The notes beneath the pieces are model-generated. The model was not told the origin of the DNA. It searched no databases and was given only the letters and a program-made list of their open reading frames with translations. Below, in pieces: positions 45,164-53,046 of a stretch of 64,000 bases of DNA (positions are counted from its first letter, which is position 1; each line of letters starts with the position of its first letter). Both the position numbers and the translations under genes were made by a program. The DNA is from Sphingobium sp. Ant17 (GTDB lineage Bacteria > Pseudomonadota > Alphaproteobacteria > Sphingomonadales > Sphingomonadaceae): contig NZ_JEMV01000022.1 of assembly GCF_000588875.1 (NCBI RefSeq), positions 1 to 64,000 of the forward strand, given 5' to 3'.

Positions 45164-45918
45164 GCGCGATGAGCGACGCGGCGCTGGCCGCCCATCTGGC
45201 CGAAGTGGCCGGACGCATCCTGGTCGAAGTGCGCGAGTCTGGTGTGTTTAGTGCCAAGGCATTGGGTAAGGCGGGCGACCAGACCGCCAACCAATTTCTG
45301 TGCCATGCGCTGCGCGAAGTGCGGGGCGAGGATGGGTTATTGTCGGAAGAAGAGAAGGACAATGACGACAGGCTGGCCCAGTCGCGTGTCTGGATCGTCG
45401 ATCCGGTCGATGGTACGCGCGAATATGGCGAGGCGCGGGCCGACTGGGCCGTGCATGTCGGGCTGGCGATCGATGGCGCGCCGGTGATCGGTGCGGTGGC
45501 GTTGCCGGGGTTCGACGGCGGCGTCGTGTTGCGGACGGATGAACCGCGCACCGTGCCGCCTGCGCCGGAAAAGCTGCGCATGGTGGTGTCGCGCACGCGG
45601 CCTGCCGCCGAAGCGGTGGCGATCGCCGAAAAGCTGGACGCAGAACTGGTGCCGATGGGATCGGCCGGGGCCAAGGCGATGGCGATCATCCTGGGCCAGG
45701 CCGACATTTATCTTCATTCGGGTGGCCAATATGAATGGGACAGCATGGCCCCTGCCGCCGTCGCGCTGGCGCATGGCCTGCATGCGAGCCGTATCGACGG
45801 CAGTCCGCTGGTGTATAATCAGCGCGACGTCTATCTGCCCGACCTGCTGATCTGTCGGCAGGAACATGCCGACATGGTGCTGGGGCATATCGCGGCGCTG
45901 GCGCAGGACGCCCCGTGA
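45160..45918 (+). CDS. cysQ: 3'(2'),5'-bisphosphate nucleotidase
   Basis: Inositol-monophosphatase-fold enzyme that hydrolyses PAP (and PAPS) to AMP, recycling the by-product of sulfate activation. 252 residues. The metal-site motif WIVDPVDGT is at 78-86, an upstream acidic EEEKDND at 63-69, and the second motif YEWDSMAP near 190. The ATG overlaps the cysNC stop by four bases, so it is the last gene of the cysD-cysNC-cysQ operon. Convergent genes follow. Confidence 0.92.
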   Translation: MSAMSDAALAAHLAEVAGRILVEVRESGVFSAKALGKAGDQTANQFLCHALREVRGEDGLLSEEEKDNDDRLAQSRVWIVDPVDGTREYGEARADWAVHVGLAIDGAPVIGAVALPGFDGGVVLRTDEPRTVPPAPEKLRMVVSRTRPAAEAVAIAEKLDAELVPMGSAGAKAMAIILGQADIYLHSGGQYEWDSMAPAAVALAHGLHASRIDGSPLVYNQRDVYLPDLLICRQEHADMVLGHIAALAQDAP

Positions 45919-45943
45919 TCGGGTCTATGGCCGGGGATCAGGA

Positions 45944-47056
45944 TCACCCGGCCAGCAGACGCTGCACTAGCGCTCGCCACCCGTCGGATACCGCTTCCAG
46001 ACCGAAAGCATCGATCCGGTCGCCGGGGCGGAGGCGTGTCGCTGGACTGATCTGACGCGCCAGCGCATCGGCCATCGCGCGCGGATCGGCCGGATCGACC
46101 AGCAGGCCATGACGTCCGCCATCGAGCAAGTGCGCCGCATTGCCCGCGCTGCGCGACGCGACACAAGGCGCTTCGACCGCCATCGCCTCCAGCAGCACAT
46201 TGGCCGACCCCTCCCACCAGGAGGGCAGCACGAAGGCGTCACAGCTCGCCAGCCAGGGAAAGACATTGGCGACCGTGCCGGGCAGTGCCAGATACTCGGC
46301 GATGCCGAGCGCCGTCGCTTGCGCGCGCAACCGGGTGCAGGCGTCGTCGCGGCTTTCGCCCAGGATGATGAGGCGCGCGGGCCGGGTTGTGCGCAGATCG
46401 GCGAAGGCCGCGAGCAGGGTCGCGAAATTCTTTTGCGGGGCGAGGCGGCCGATGGCGAGGATCACCGGCACCGGGCCGCCGAACCAGGGATGCGGGGCCA
46501 TGTCACCGATATGCTGGCGCGCGGTGGGTGCGTCGATGCCGTTGGCGATCACCGTTACCCGCCCTGCCCGCGCTGCTGCCTGAAACACCGGCGTATCGGC
46601 CAGCGTCGGCGATACCAGCACCAGATGGGCGGCATCGGCAGCGATCAACCGCGCCATGGCGGTGCGGCTCCAGCGCTTCATGCCGCCTGATGGCGCTCCG
46701 GGGATGGCGCGCATGATGTCATTGCTGATGCGATAGATGCGCTGCGTGGCCCGCGCGCCGCGACTGCCCGCCCAGACGGTACCATGGCCGTGATTGCCCG
46801 CCGAGATCAGCAGCGCCGGGCGGGTGGCGCGCAGATAGCCGCGCAACGCCCATGCCGCGCGCAGCTTTTCCGACAGGCGCGATCGGCCTGCGCCGGGCAG
46901 CAGGGCATGATGGACGACGCCCGCAACCCCCTCCCCGCCCGGCAGCGCGGTGACGAGTTGCACCTTATGTCCCTGCGCGGCGAGGCCGGCGGCGATCAGC
47001 CGGGCATTGCGCACAACGCCGGTCGCGACCAGCGCGTGGACATAGATGCAGATCAC
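45944..47056 (-). CDS. Glycosyltransferase family 4-type (GT-B)
   Basis: A 370-residue retaining glycosyltransferase. The C-terminal nucleotide-sugar domain has AIGRLAPQKNF near 201-211, LIILGE, and the EX7E motif E282..E290 in WWEGSANVLLEAMAVEAP. The N-terminal acceptor domain starts directly with ICIYVHALVATGVVRNARLI. The GTG start at 47056 overlaps the stop of the sugar-transfer ATP-grasp gene (GTGA). A longer reading exists but lies inside that gene. It is the last gene of a coupled four-gene set. Donor and acceptor are unknown. Confidence 0.87.
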   Translation of the reverse strand: MICIYVHALVATGVVRNARLIAAGLAAQGHKVQLVTALPGGEGVAGVVHHALLPGAGRSRLSEKLRAAWALRGYLRATRPALLISAGNHGHGTVWAGSRGARATQRIYRISNDIMRAIPGAPSGGMKRWSRTAMARLIAADAAHLVLVSPTLADTPVFQAAARAGRVTVIANGIDAPTARQHIGDMAPHPWFGGPVPVILAIGRLAPQKNFATLLAAFADLRTTRPARLIILGESRDDACTRLRAQATALGIAEYLALPGTVANVFPWLASCDAFVLPSWWEGSANVLLEAMAVEAPCVASRSAGNAAHLLDGGRHGLLVDPADPRAMADALARQISPATRLRPGDRIDAFGLEAVSDGWRALVQRLLAG

Positions 47057-48141
47057 GCCCGCCGCCGGTCCCACTCGATCGCGCGGGCAGCACACCAGGC
47101 TTGGGCTGGCAATCGATCGAGATGGTGGCGGTAGAGCGCGCCCAGCCGCATGTCCGCGACCCCGCGTCCCTCCACCAGTTGCAGGATGTCGGTGCCGGGG
47201 TTCCAATTGCCCTCGACCAGCATAGGCCCGGCTTCGGTCATGCCGATGTCCCAGCCGATCACCGTGAAGCCGGTGCGAAAGACGCTATGCGCGCCCAACG
47301 CCAGCGCGATCGCGGCGGGGAGGTCCGGCAGCAGGAAGCCCTCGATCGGCGCGCCTGTCAGGGGGTGATGCACATGCACGCTGGGCGCGCCTGCGCCGCC
47401 GCCCAGCCAGGCGGGACCGCAGCGCCCGGTGGCATCGACGCCCAGCACCAGATTGCCCGCGTTGAAATTATCGACCGGACGGGTGCCCCCGGCCGATAGC
47501 CGCAGCGCGAGGCCGCAGGCTTCGGGCAGGCCATCTTCATCGAGGCAGGTCATCACCCGCAGCGTCGGCAGCGCGCCAGGCGACAGATCCACGAGCGCGG
47601 CGTGGGTCGGCAGGCGGCGCTGGATCACGCCGCCTTCGCGCCACACCCGCAACAGCTGTGCCCGCAGCAGGTCGTCGCCGACCGGGCCATCGCAACCGCG
47701 CCAATTCTCCTCACGCCAGAAACGCTCGACCCCCTGGCCCTTCGATCGGAAGCTCGGCTTGGCGATGATGTCGCGCTCACCCGCCAACCAGGTGGCGAGA
47801 TCCTCGCGGTCGGGATTACAGGCAGGCGCGATCGTCAGGCCCGCCGCCCACGCGACCTCCGCGAAGAGTTGCTTGTTCTTCAGTGGGTTACTGGCGAAGG
47901 GAAAAGCCCCTGGATTGAGCAGCCGGTGCAGCCCCTTGCGGTCGCGCATGCTCAGCCCCCGCTGCCGCACCGCATCGGACAGGAGATGCCGCTCGGTCGG
48001 GGTCCAGCCCCCCTGCCCCGTCGCCGCGAGCAAGCGCGCGAGCGCATGCCGACGGAACGGCCAGTGCCGGGTCAGCCCGTCTCGATAGGCAGCGAGCAAA
48101 TCATTGTCGCCCCGTCCGGGCAACGCGCGCAGCGTGGGCAA
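47053..48141 (-). CDS. Sugar-transfer-associated ATP-grasp protein
   Basis: A 362-residue protein fitting the ATPgrasp_ST family. After an alpha-helical lead (RHALARLLAATGQGG..), LNPGAFPFASNPLKNKQLFA and DIIAKPSFRSKGQGVERF form the nucleotide-binding lobe. LPTLRVMTCLDEDGLPEACG and the metal-binding MLVEGNWNPGTDILQ complete the ATP-grasp core. The family was named for its association with glycosyltransferases and is proposed to ligate a carboxylate to an amine or hydroxyl; no product is known. It lies three bases downstream of the nucleotidyltransferase gene and overlaps the glycosyltransferase. Confidence 0.82.
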   Translation of the reverse strand: MPTLRALPGRGDNDLLAAYRDGLTRHWPFRRHALARLLAATGQGGWTPTERHLLSDAVRQRGLSMRDRKGLHRLLNPGAFPFASNPLKNKQLFAEVAWAAGLTIAPACNPDREDLATWLAGERDIIAKPSFRSKGQGVERFWREENWRGCDGPVGDDLLRAQLLRVWREGGVIQRRLPTHAALVDLSPGALPTLRVMTCLDEDGLPEACGLALRLSAGGTRPVDNFNAGNLVLGVDATGRCGPAWLGGGAGAPSVHVHHPLTGAPIEGFLLPDLPAAIALALGAHSVFRTGFTVIGWDIGMTEAGPMLVEGNWNPGTDILQLVEGRGVADMRLGALYRHHLDRLPAQAWCAARAIEWDRRRA

Positions 48142-48144
48142 ATG

Positions 48145-48954
48145 CTATTCCGCGGCCTGGGCGATGGTCACACGGCGGCTAAGCACTTCGCTAGCCACCC
48201 CGCGCGTGCGGGCATTGTCGACGTCGATCGCGACCGCGCCATCGGAGAGGATCACAGGCGCGATCGTCAGGCGGAAGCGGCGCGAAAAGCGGGCGAAGGT
48301 CGCGGCCAGCGTACCGATACCAAAGCGGAAGCGGATAAGGTTGAGCAGCCCGAACGCCCCAATGATGCGCAAGGGGTGCTTGACGAACTGGCCGCCCGAC
48401 CGGAAGGTTTCGGCAGCGGCCAGCGCGGCTTTGTCCTTCAGCCAATAGCTGTTGCAGTTGGAATAGCTGTCATCGGCAAAGGCGTAGAATTTGCGCTGTC
48501 CCTCCGGGTGCGCGGCCAGCACCGACGCGCGCCGGGCGAAGGCAACCGCCGCATCAGCGCCCTCGGCAACGCAGCCATCCAGCATCTCGGCTATGGCGGG
48601 CGGGGTCAGCAGCACATTGTCGGCGGTGGTAATGAACAGGGGAAAACGCGCGCCGTCCGCTGCAGCCAGCACCGAATCCACCAGATTGGGCCGCGCGCCG
48701 ATCGCTACCAGCCGTCCGCTGGAGATCAGGCCGCGCAGTTGCGGCAGGCTGGTCAGCACGTCCGGTTCTTCGATCGCGACGCGGATCTCGCCGATCCGCT
48801 CGCTCGCCGCCAGCGCGTCGATGACATGGACCAGCATCGGCTGGTCCACCACCGGCACCAGGCATTTATGGGTGACGCCCGCTTCCAGCGCGAGCGGGTC
48901 GGTCGCGCCATCGCGCTTGCCCGCCAGCACCAGCGCGGTCGTGCGACCACCCAT
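48145..48954 (-). CDS. Nucleotidyltransferase family protein, paralogue of 4786-5580
   Basis: A 269-residue GT-A-type NTP transferase. The N-terminal loop is ALVLAGKRDGATDPL (7-21), followed by HKCLVPVVDQPMLVHVIDAL, TTADNVLLTPP near 114, and an acidic second metal motif AIDVDNART near the end. A hydrophobic segment (IIGAFGLLNLIRFRFGIG) matches the position of a similar helix in the paralogue at 4786. The ATG overlaps the stop of the upstream ATP-grasp gene by one base (TGATG). It probably activates a phosphorylated sugar or alcohol used by the downstream enzymes (inference). Confidence 0.78.
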   Translation of the reverse strand: MGGRTTALVLAGKRDGATDPLALEAGVTHKCLVPVVDQPMLVHVIDALAASERIGEIRVAIEEPDVLTSLPQLRGLISSGRLVAIGARPNLVDSVLAAADGARFPLFITTADNVLLTPPAIAEMLDGCVAEGADAAVAFARRASVLAAHPEGQRKFYAFADDSYSNCNSYWLKDKAALAAAETFRSGGQFVKHPLRIIGAFGLLNLIRFRFGIGTLAATFARFSRRFRLTIAPVILSDGAVAIDVDNARTRGVASEVLSRRVTIAQAAE

Positions 48955-49985
48955 CAGGCCGCGACCCGCATCGGCGCTTCGGTGAGCAGACCCTGCCGTT
49001 CCAGGCTGTGGCCGATGATCGTTTCCACCAGCGTTTGATGATCGACGCCGATCGACGCGGCAGAGCGCGAGATCGTCTTTTTCGACCAGAGGTTGCAGGA
49101 CAGGTTCACTTCCATGAACTGCACCGCGCCGCTGGCCGGGTCATAGCGGAATTCGAAGCGGCCATAGTCGAACGGCCATAGTTCGGGCAGTAGGCGGCGG
49201 GTCAAATCGTCAAGCCGGGCGAGCAGGTCGCGATCCTCGACCAGCACCAACGGATCATCGCCCGCATCGATGAGGCCGCGCTTTTCTTCATGGCTGCGCG
49301 CGCGATTGGGGTCGGCGGGGACATACATCATCGGCGGCAATATCCACGGCTGCCCGCCGCTGCCGCCCACCACCGGCACGGCGATGTCGAGCAAGGGCGC
49401 CCAGGCCTCGACCAGCGCGTCATGACCGAGCGCCTGAAGATAGGCGACATGGGCCAGCGCCTCGTCCCAGCCATCGACCATCGCCAGCCCCCAGGAGGCG
49501 GAGGAGGCGTTGGGCTTGACCACCAGCCGCTCGGCCGCAAAGCCCGGCTGCGCGGGCAGGCCGCCGCGCCGAAACACTTGCGCCGCCATGGTCGGGACGC
49601 CATGCGCCTGCGCGATCAGCTTGGAGAGATATTTATCGTCCGACACGCCGCGCAGGATCGGGCTGGCGCCCATATGCGGCATGTCGCGCCAGCTCAGCAG
49701 CAGCGGCGCGAGCATCTCGCTATTCTGAAACCCGCCGCGATTGAGCAGCGTGACCACAAAATCGACATCGGGCCGATCGAACAGCGCTTCATAGCTGTCG
49801 GCGACCCGCACCTGGAGGCCGATCGCCTCCAGCGTCGATCGCATCTCATGATGATAGAGGGCGTGATTGCCATCGACCGCATCCGGCTGGCCGGATGCGC
49901 GGGCATGTTTGGCGAGGAAAAGCAGGCGCAACCGAGCCTTGTCGGCCGGGGAGATGCGAATGCAACGGTCGATATGGGTCAGCAT
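48954..49985 (-). CDS. ATP-grasp ligase, D-Ala-D-Ala ligase-like
   Basis: A 343-residue protein from the ATG at 49985 (an upstream in-frame start adds a non-conserved lead). A pre-ATP-grasp domain (RLRLLFLAKHARASG..) is followed by SDDKYLSKLIAQAHGVPTMA, RLVVKPNASSASWGLAMV (ATP lobe) and GRFEFRYDPASGAVQFMEVN with LSCNLWSKKTISRSA, the metal and nucleotide site. The family joins amino acids or other carboxylates and amines using ATP. It is not the housekeeping Ddl by context. It is first of the coupled set, overlapping the nucleotidyltransferase by one base. Confidence 0.82.
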   Translation of the reverse strand: MLTHIDRCIRISPADKARLRLLFLAKHARASGQPDAVDGNHALYHHEMRSTLEAIGLQVRVADSYEALFDRPDVDFVVTLLNRGGFQNSEMLAPLLLSWRDMPHMGASPILRGVSDDKYLSKLIAQAHGVPTMAAQVFRRGGLPAQPGFAAERLVVKPNASSASWGLAMVDGWDEALAHVAYLQALGHDALVEAWAPLLDIAVPVVGGSGGQPWILPPMMYVPADPNRARSHEEKRGLIDAGDDPLVLVEDRDLLARLDDLTRRLLPELWPFDYGRFEFRYDPASGAVQFMEVNLSCNLWSKKTISRSAASIGVDHQTLVETIIGHSLERQGLLTEAPMRVAA

Positions 49986-50088
49986 GGCCCTGTATTTAGT
50001 CGCCTGCCATGACAGGGCGGCGACCACGCGATGACGGTAATGCGTCGTTCAGGCGGCTTCGATATGACGCCGCGATGACAAACGCATG

Positions 50089-51711
50089 TCAGGCGGTGAC
50101 GATCGCCTTTGCCACCGCTTCGGCCACCTTGATGCCGTCGATCGCGGCGGACAAGATACCCCCGGCATAGCCCGCGCCTTCGCCCGCCGGATAGAGGCCC
50201 GCCACGGTCAGGCTTTGGAAATCCTTGTCGCGGGTGATGCGGATGGGCGACGATGTGCGCGTTTCCACGCCGGTCATCACCGCATCGGGATGGTCATATT
50301 GGGCCAGTTGCCGCCCGAATATGGGCAGCGCTTCGCGAAACGCCTCCACCACGAAGTCGGGCAGGCAGTGCGACAGGTCGGTCGGCGTAACGCCCGGCTT
50401 GTAGGATGGCGTGACCGATCCCAATGACGTTGACGGACGCCCGGCGAGGAAGTCGCCGACTCGCTGCCCCGGCGCCCAATAGGTGGAGCCGCCCGCCACA
50501 TAGGCCTGCGATTCCCAGTGGCGCTGGAAATCGATCCCCGCGAGTGGCCCGTCGGGATAGTCGCGCGCCGGGTCGATCCCGACCACCAGGCCCGAATTGG
50601 CGTTGAACTCAGCCCGGCTATATTGGCTCATGCCGTTGGTGACGACGCGCCCTTCCTCCGACGTGGCGGCGACGACGCGGCCACCCGGACACATGCAGAA
50701 ACTATAGACGGTGCGGCCATTGGCGCAGTGATGCGCCAGGCTATAGGCCGCCGCGCCCAGATCCGGGTGGCCCGCGCAACTGCCATAGCGCGCCTTGTCC
50801 ACCCAGCTTTGCGGATGTTCGATCCGCACGCCGATGGAAAAGGGCTTGGGTTCGATATGCACGCCCCGGCCATGGAGCATGGTGAAGGTCGGCCGCGCGC
50901 TATGCCCGACCGCAAGCACGACATGATCGCTCTCGATCACGCTGCCATCCTGGATGACGATGCCGCGCAATTGCTGCGTGCCATCGCTGCGCCGCTCCAG
51001 CACCAGATCATCGACGCGGGTCTGCCAGCGATATTCGCCGCCCAGCGCCTCGATCTGGCGGCGCATGGATTCGACCATGGTGACCAGGCGGAAGGTGCCG
51101 ATATGGGGGTGCGCCTCCCACAATATATCGTCCGGCGCGCCCGCCGCGACGAACTCCGCCAGCACCTTACGGCCCAGGAAGCGCGGGTCTTTCACCCGGC
51201 AATAGAGTTTGCCGTCGGAGAAAGTGCCCGCGCCGCCTTCGCCGAACTGGACATTGCTGTCGGGGTTCAGCTCACCGCGCCGCCACAGGCCCCAGGTGTC
51301 CTTGGTCCGCTCCCGCACCACCTTGCCCAGATCGACGATGATCGGGCGGAAACCCATCTGCGCCAGCAGCAGCCCGGCGAACAGGCCGCACGGCCCCGCC
51401 CCGATCACGATCGGCCGCTTGCCCTGCCAGCCATCGGGCGCGCGGGCGACGAAATCATAGCTGGTGTCGGGCGTCGGCCGCACGTCATGGTCATGCGCGA
51501 AGCGCGCCAGCACACCCGCTTCGTCGACGACATCGACGTCGAGCGTATAGACGAGCTGGATCGCGCTGCGCCGCCGCGCATCATTGCCGCGCCGCACCAG
51601 GCTATGGCCGCGCAGCTCTTCAGGTTGCAGGCCAAGGCGCGCGCATATCGCAGGCGGCATCGCCTCGGCAGGATGGTCGAGGGGCAGTTTCAGGCCGGAA
51701 AGGCGGATCAT
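50089..51711 (-). CDS. NAD(P)/FAD-dependent oxidoreductase (COG2509-like)
   Basis: A 540-residue flavoprotein. An N-terminal domain of about 95 residues (LEARRGNDARRRSAIQLVYT-like) precedes the FAD dinucleotide fold PIVIGAGPCGLFAGLLLAQM (100-119). FGEGGAGTFSDGKLYCR, VLAVGHSARPTF, YSFCMCPGGRVV and the C-terminal GLYPAGEGAGYAGGILSAAI are hallmarks of the uncharacterised FAD-dependent dehydrogenase group COG2509. Its physiological role is unknown. It is a single gene separated from the four-gene glycan set and from the PepSY operon. Confidence 0.85.
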   Translation of the reverse strand: MIRLSGLKLPLDHPAEAMPPAICARLGLQPEELRGHSLVRRGNDARRRSAIQLVYTLDVDVVDEAGVLARFAHDHDVRPTPDTSYDFVARAPDGWQGKRPIVIGAGPCGLFAGLLLAQMGFRPIIVDLGKVVRERTKDTWGLWRRGELNPDSNVQFGEGGAGTFSDGKLYCRVKDPRFLGRKVLAEFVAAGAPDDILWEAHPHIGTFRLVTMVESMRRQIEALGGEYRWQTRVDDLVLERRSDGTQQLRGIVIQDGSVIESDHVVLAVGHSARPTFTMLHGRGVHIEPKPFSIGVRIEHPQSWVDKARYGSCAGHPDLGAAAYSLAHHCANGRTVYSFCMCPGGRVVAATSEEGRVVTNGMSQYSRAEFNANSGLVVGIDPARDYPDGPLAGIDFQRHWESQAYVAGGSTYWAPGQRVGDFLAGRPSTSLGSVTPSYKPGVTPTDLSHCLPDFVVEAFREALPIFGRQLAQYDHPDAVMTGVETRTSSPIRITRDKDFQSLTVAGLYPAGEGAGYAGGILSAAIDGIKVAEAVAKAIVTA

Positions 51712-51752
51712 GCGCTGCCCATAGTCGCTCTATGGCCCAAACGGAAGCGGCG

Positions 51753-53024
51753 TCAGGCGGGGCGCATTTTCCCGACCAGCCATTCGCCCGCCAGCGCCAC
51801 GATCATGCTGAGGCCCGTAAGCGGGAAGAGCGCCCCCAGCAGCAGCATCGTCACGGCGACGACCCGTTCCGCCCGACCGATCGCGCGCGGTGGTGCGGTC
51901 AGCCGTCCTTGTTTGCGACGCTTCCACCACAGGATGGGCGCGGTCAGGCACAAAGCGAGCAGACAGACACAGCCCGCCAGCATCAGCAGCCTGTTGATCT
52001 CGCCATATTGCTGCCCCTGATGGGTGGCGATGCCCCATTCGACCGCCTTTGCGCCGGGGCCGAACATGCGCCAGTCCATATCCTGCACCACCGCGCCGCT
52101 CGCCGCGTCGATGGTGATGGCGCGGGAATCGTCGGCGCGCGTGACGAGGGTGACGACCAGATAGGGCGCGCCAGGCGAGGCGGGCAGGATGAGCTGATAG
52201 CCGTCCGGCAGCCCGCGCTGGGCCGCGATCCCCGCGACCGCATCGACGCCGATGTCGCCCGCCCCGCCCGGTGCCGCCCCGCCTTCGCGCAGGGTCCAGG
52301 GCAGCGCATCCTTGGCAGGAGCCGTCCAGGGAATGACCGCCATTTTCGGGCGGCCCCAGTCGTTCGCCGCGACCACGGTGCGCAGCCCGCCACCCCATAT
52401 ATCCGTCCAGGGCATGCCGGTGATCGCCAGGAACAGGATGATGCCCGCCGACAGGAAGCCGAGCGTCCCATGCACATCGCGCCAGAATAGCCGTCCCTTC
52501 ACCCTGCCCCGAATGGCGATGGCGGGCTGGCCGTGCCGGGGCCAGCGCAGATAGAGGCCAGTGATACACAGGATGATCGCCCATCCCGCCACCACCTCGA
52601 CCAGCCGATTGCCGACCGCGCCAGTCAGCGCCAGGCTGTGCAGATCCTTGACCGTCTTCATGATGCCGCCGCCCTGCATGACCCCAAGCAGGCGACCATT
52701 ATGCGGATCGACGAAATGGACAACCGACGCGCTATCAGCCGCCTTGGTCGTCACGCGCCAGCTTTGGGTGGCGCTGGCGGGGCGCAGGATCTGGGTCGCC
52801 TGTTCACCGCTGACCTGCTCGACGGCGGCGATCAGGCGCGAGAGGGGCAGCATCGCCACCCCCGGCCTGGCGGCGATCTCCACCGGATAGAGCCACGCCT
52901 CCACCTCCGCCTTGTAGAGATAGAGCGCGCCCGTCACCGCCATCAGCGCGAGGATCGGCAGGACGATGATCCCAGCATAGAAATGCCAGCGCATCATCGC
53001 GCGATAGAAGGCTCCGTCCGTCAT
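51753..53024 (-). CDS. PepSY-associated transmembrane protein
   Basis: A 423-residue inner-membrane protein of the PepSY_TM family. The first helix is FYAGIIVLPILALMAVTGAL (about 15-34), a PepSY-like periplasmic region follows (LYPVEIAARPGVAMLPLSRL), and three further helices include VEVVAGWAIILCITGLYLRW and the C-terminal pair near 335 and 385. The start at 53024 has GGGGAGG-like spacing, and the ORF upstream overlaps the receptor gene. Family members are associated with TonB receptors for iron or other metals and may reduce or release the metal; here it lies 22 bases after such a receptor. Confidence 0.88.
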   Translation of the reverse strand: MTDGAFYRAMMRWHFYAGIIVLPILALMAVTGALYLYKAEVEAWLYPVEIAARPGVAMLPLSRLIAAVEQVSGEQATQILRPASATQSWRVTTKAADSASVVHFVDPHNGRLLGVMQGGGIMKTVKDLHSLALTGAVGNRLVEVVAGWAIILCITGLYLRWPRHGQPAIAIRGRVKGRLFWRDVHGTLGFLSAGIILFLAITGMPWTDIWGGGLRTVVAANDWGRPKMAVIPWTAPAKDALPWTLREGGAAPGGAGDIGVDAVAGIAAQRGLPDGYQLILPASPGAPYLVVTLVTRADDSRAITIDAASGAVVQDMDWRMFGPGAKAVEWGIATHQGQQYGEINRLLMLAGCVCLLALCLTAPILWWKRRKQGRLTAPPRAIGRAERVVAVTMLLLGALFPLTGLSMIVALAGEWLVGKMRPA

Positions 53025-53046
53025 CGTCCCGTCCTCCCCTTGAGCT

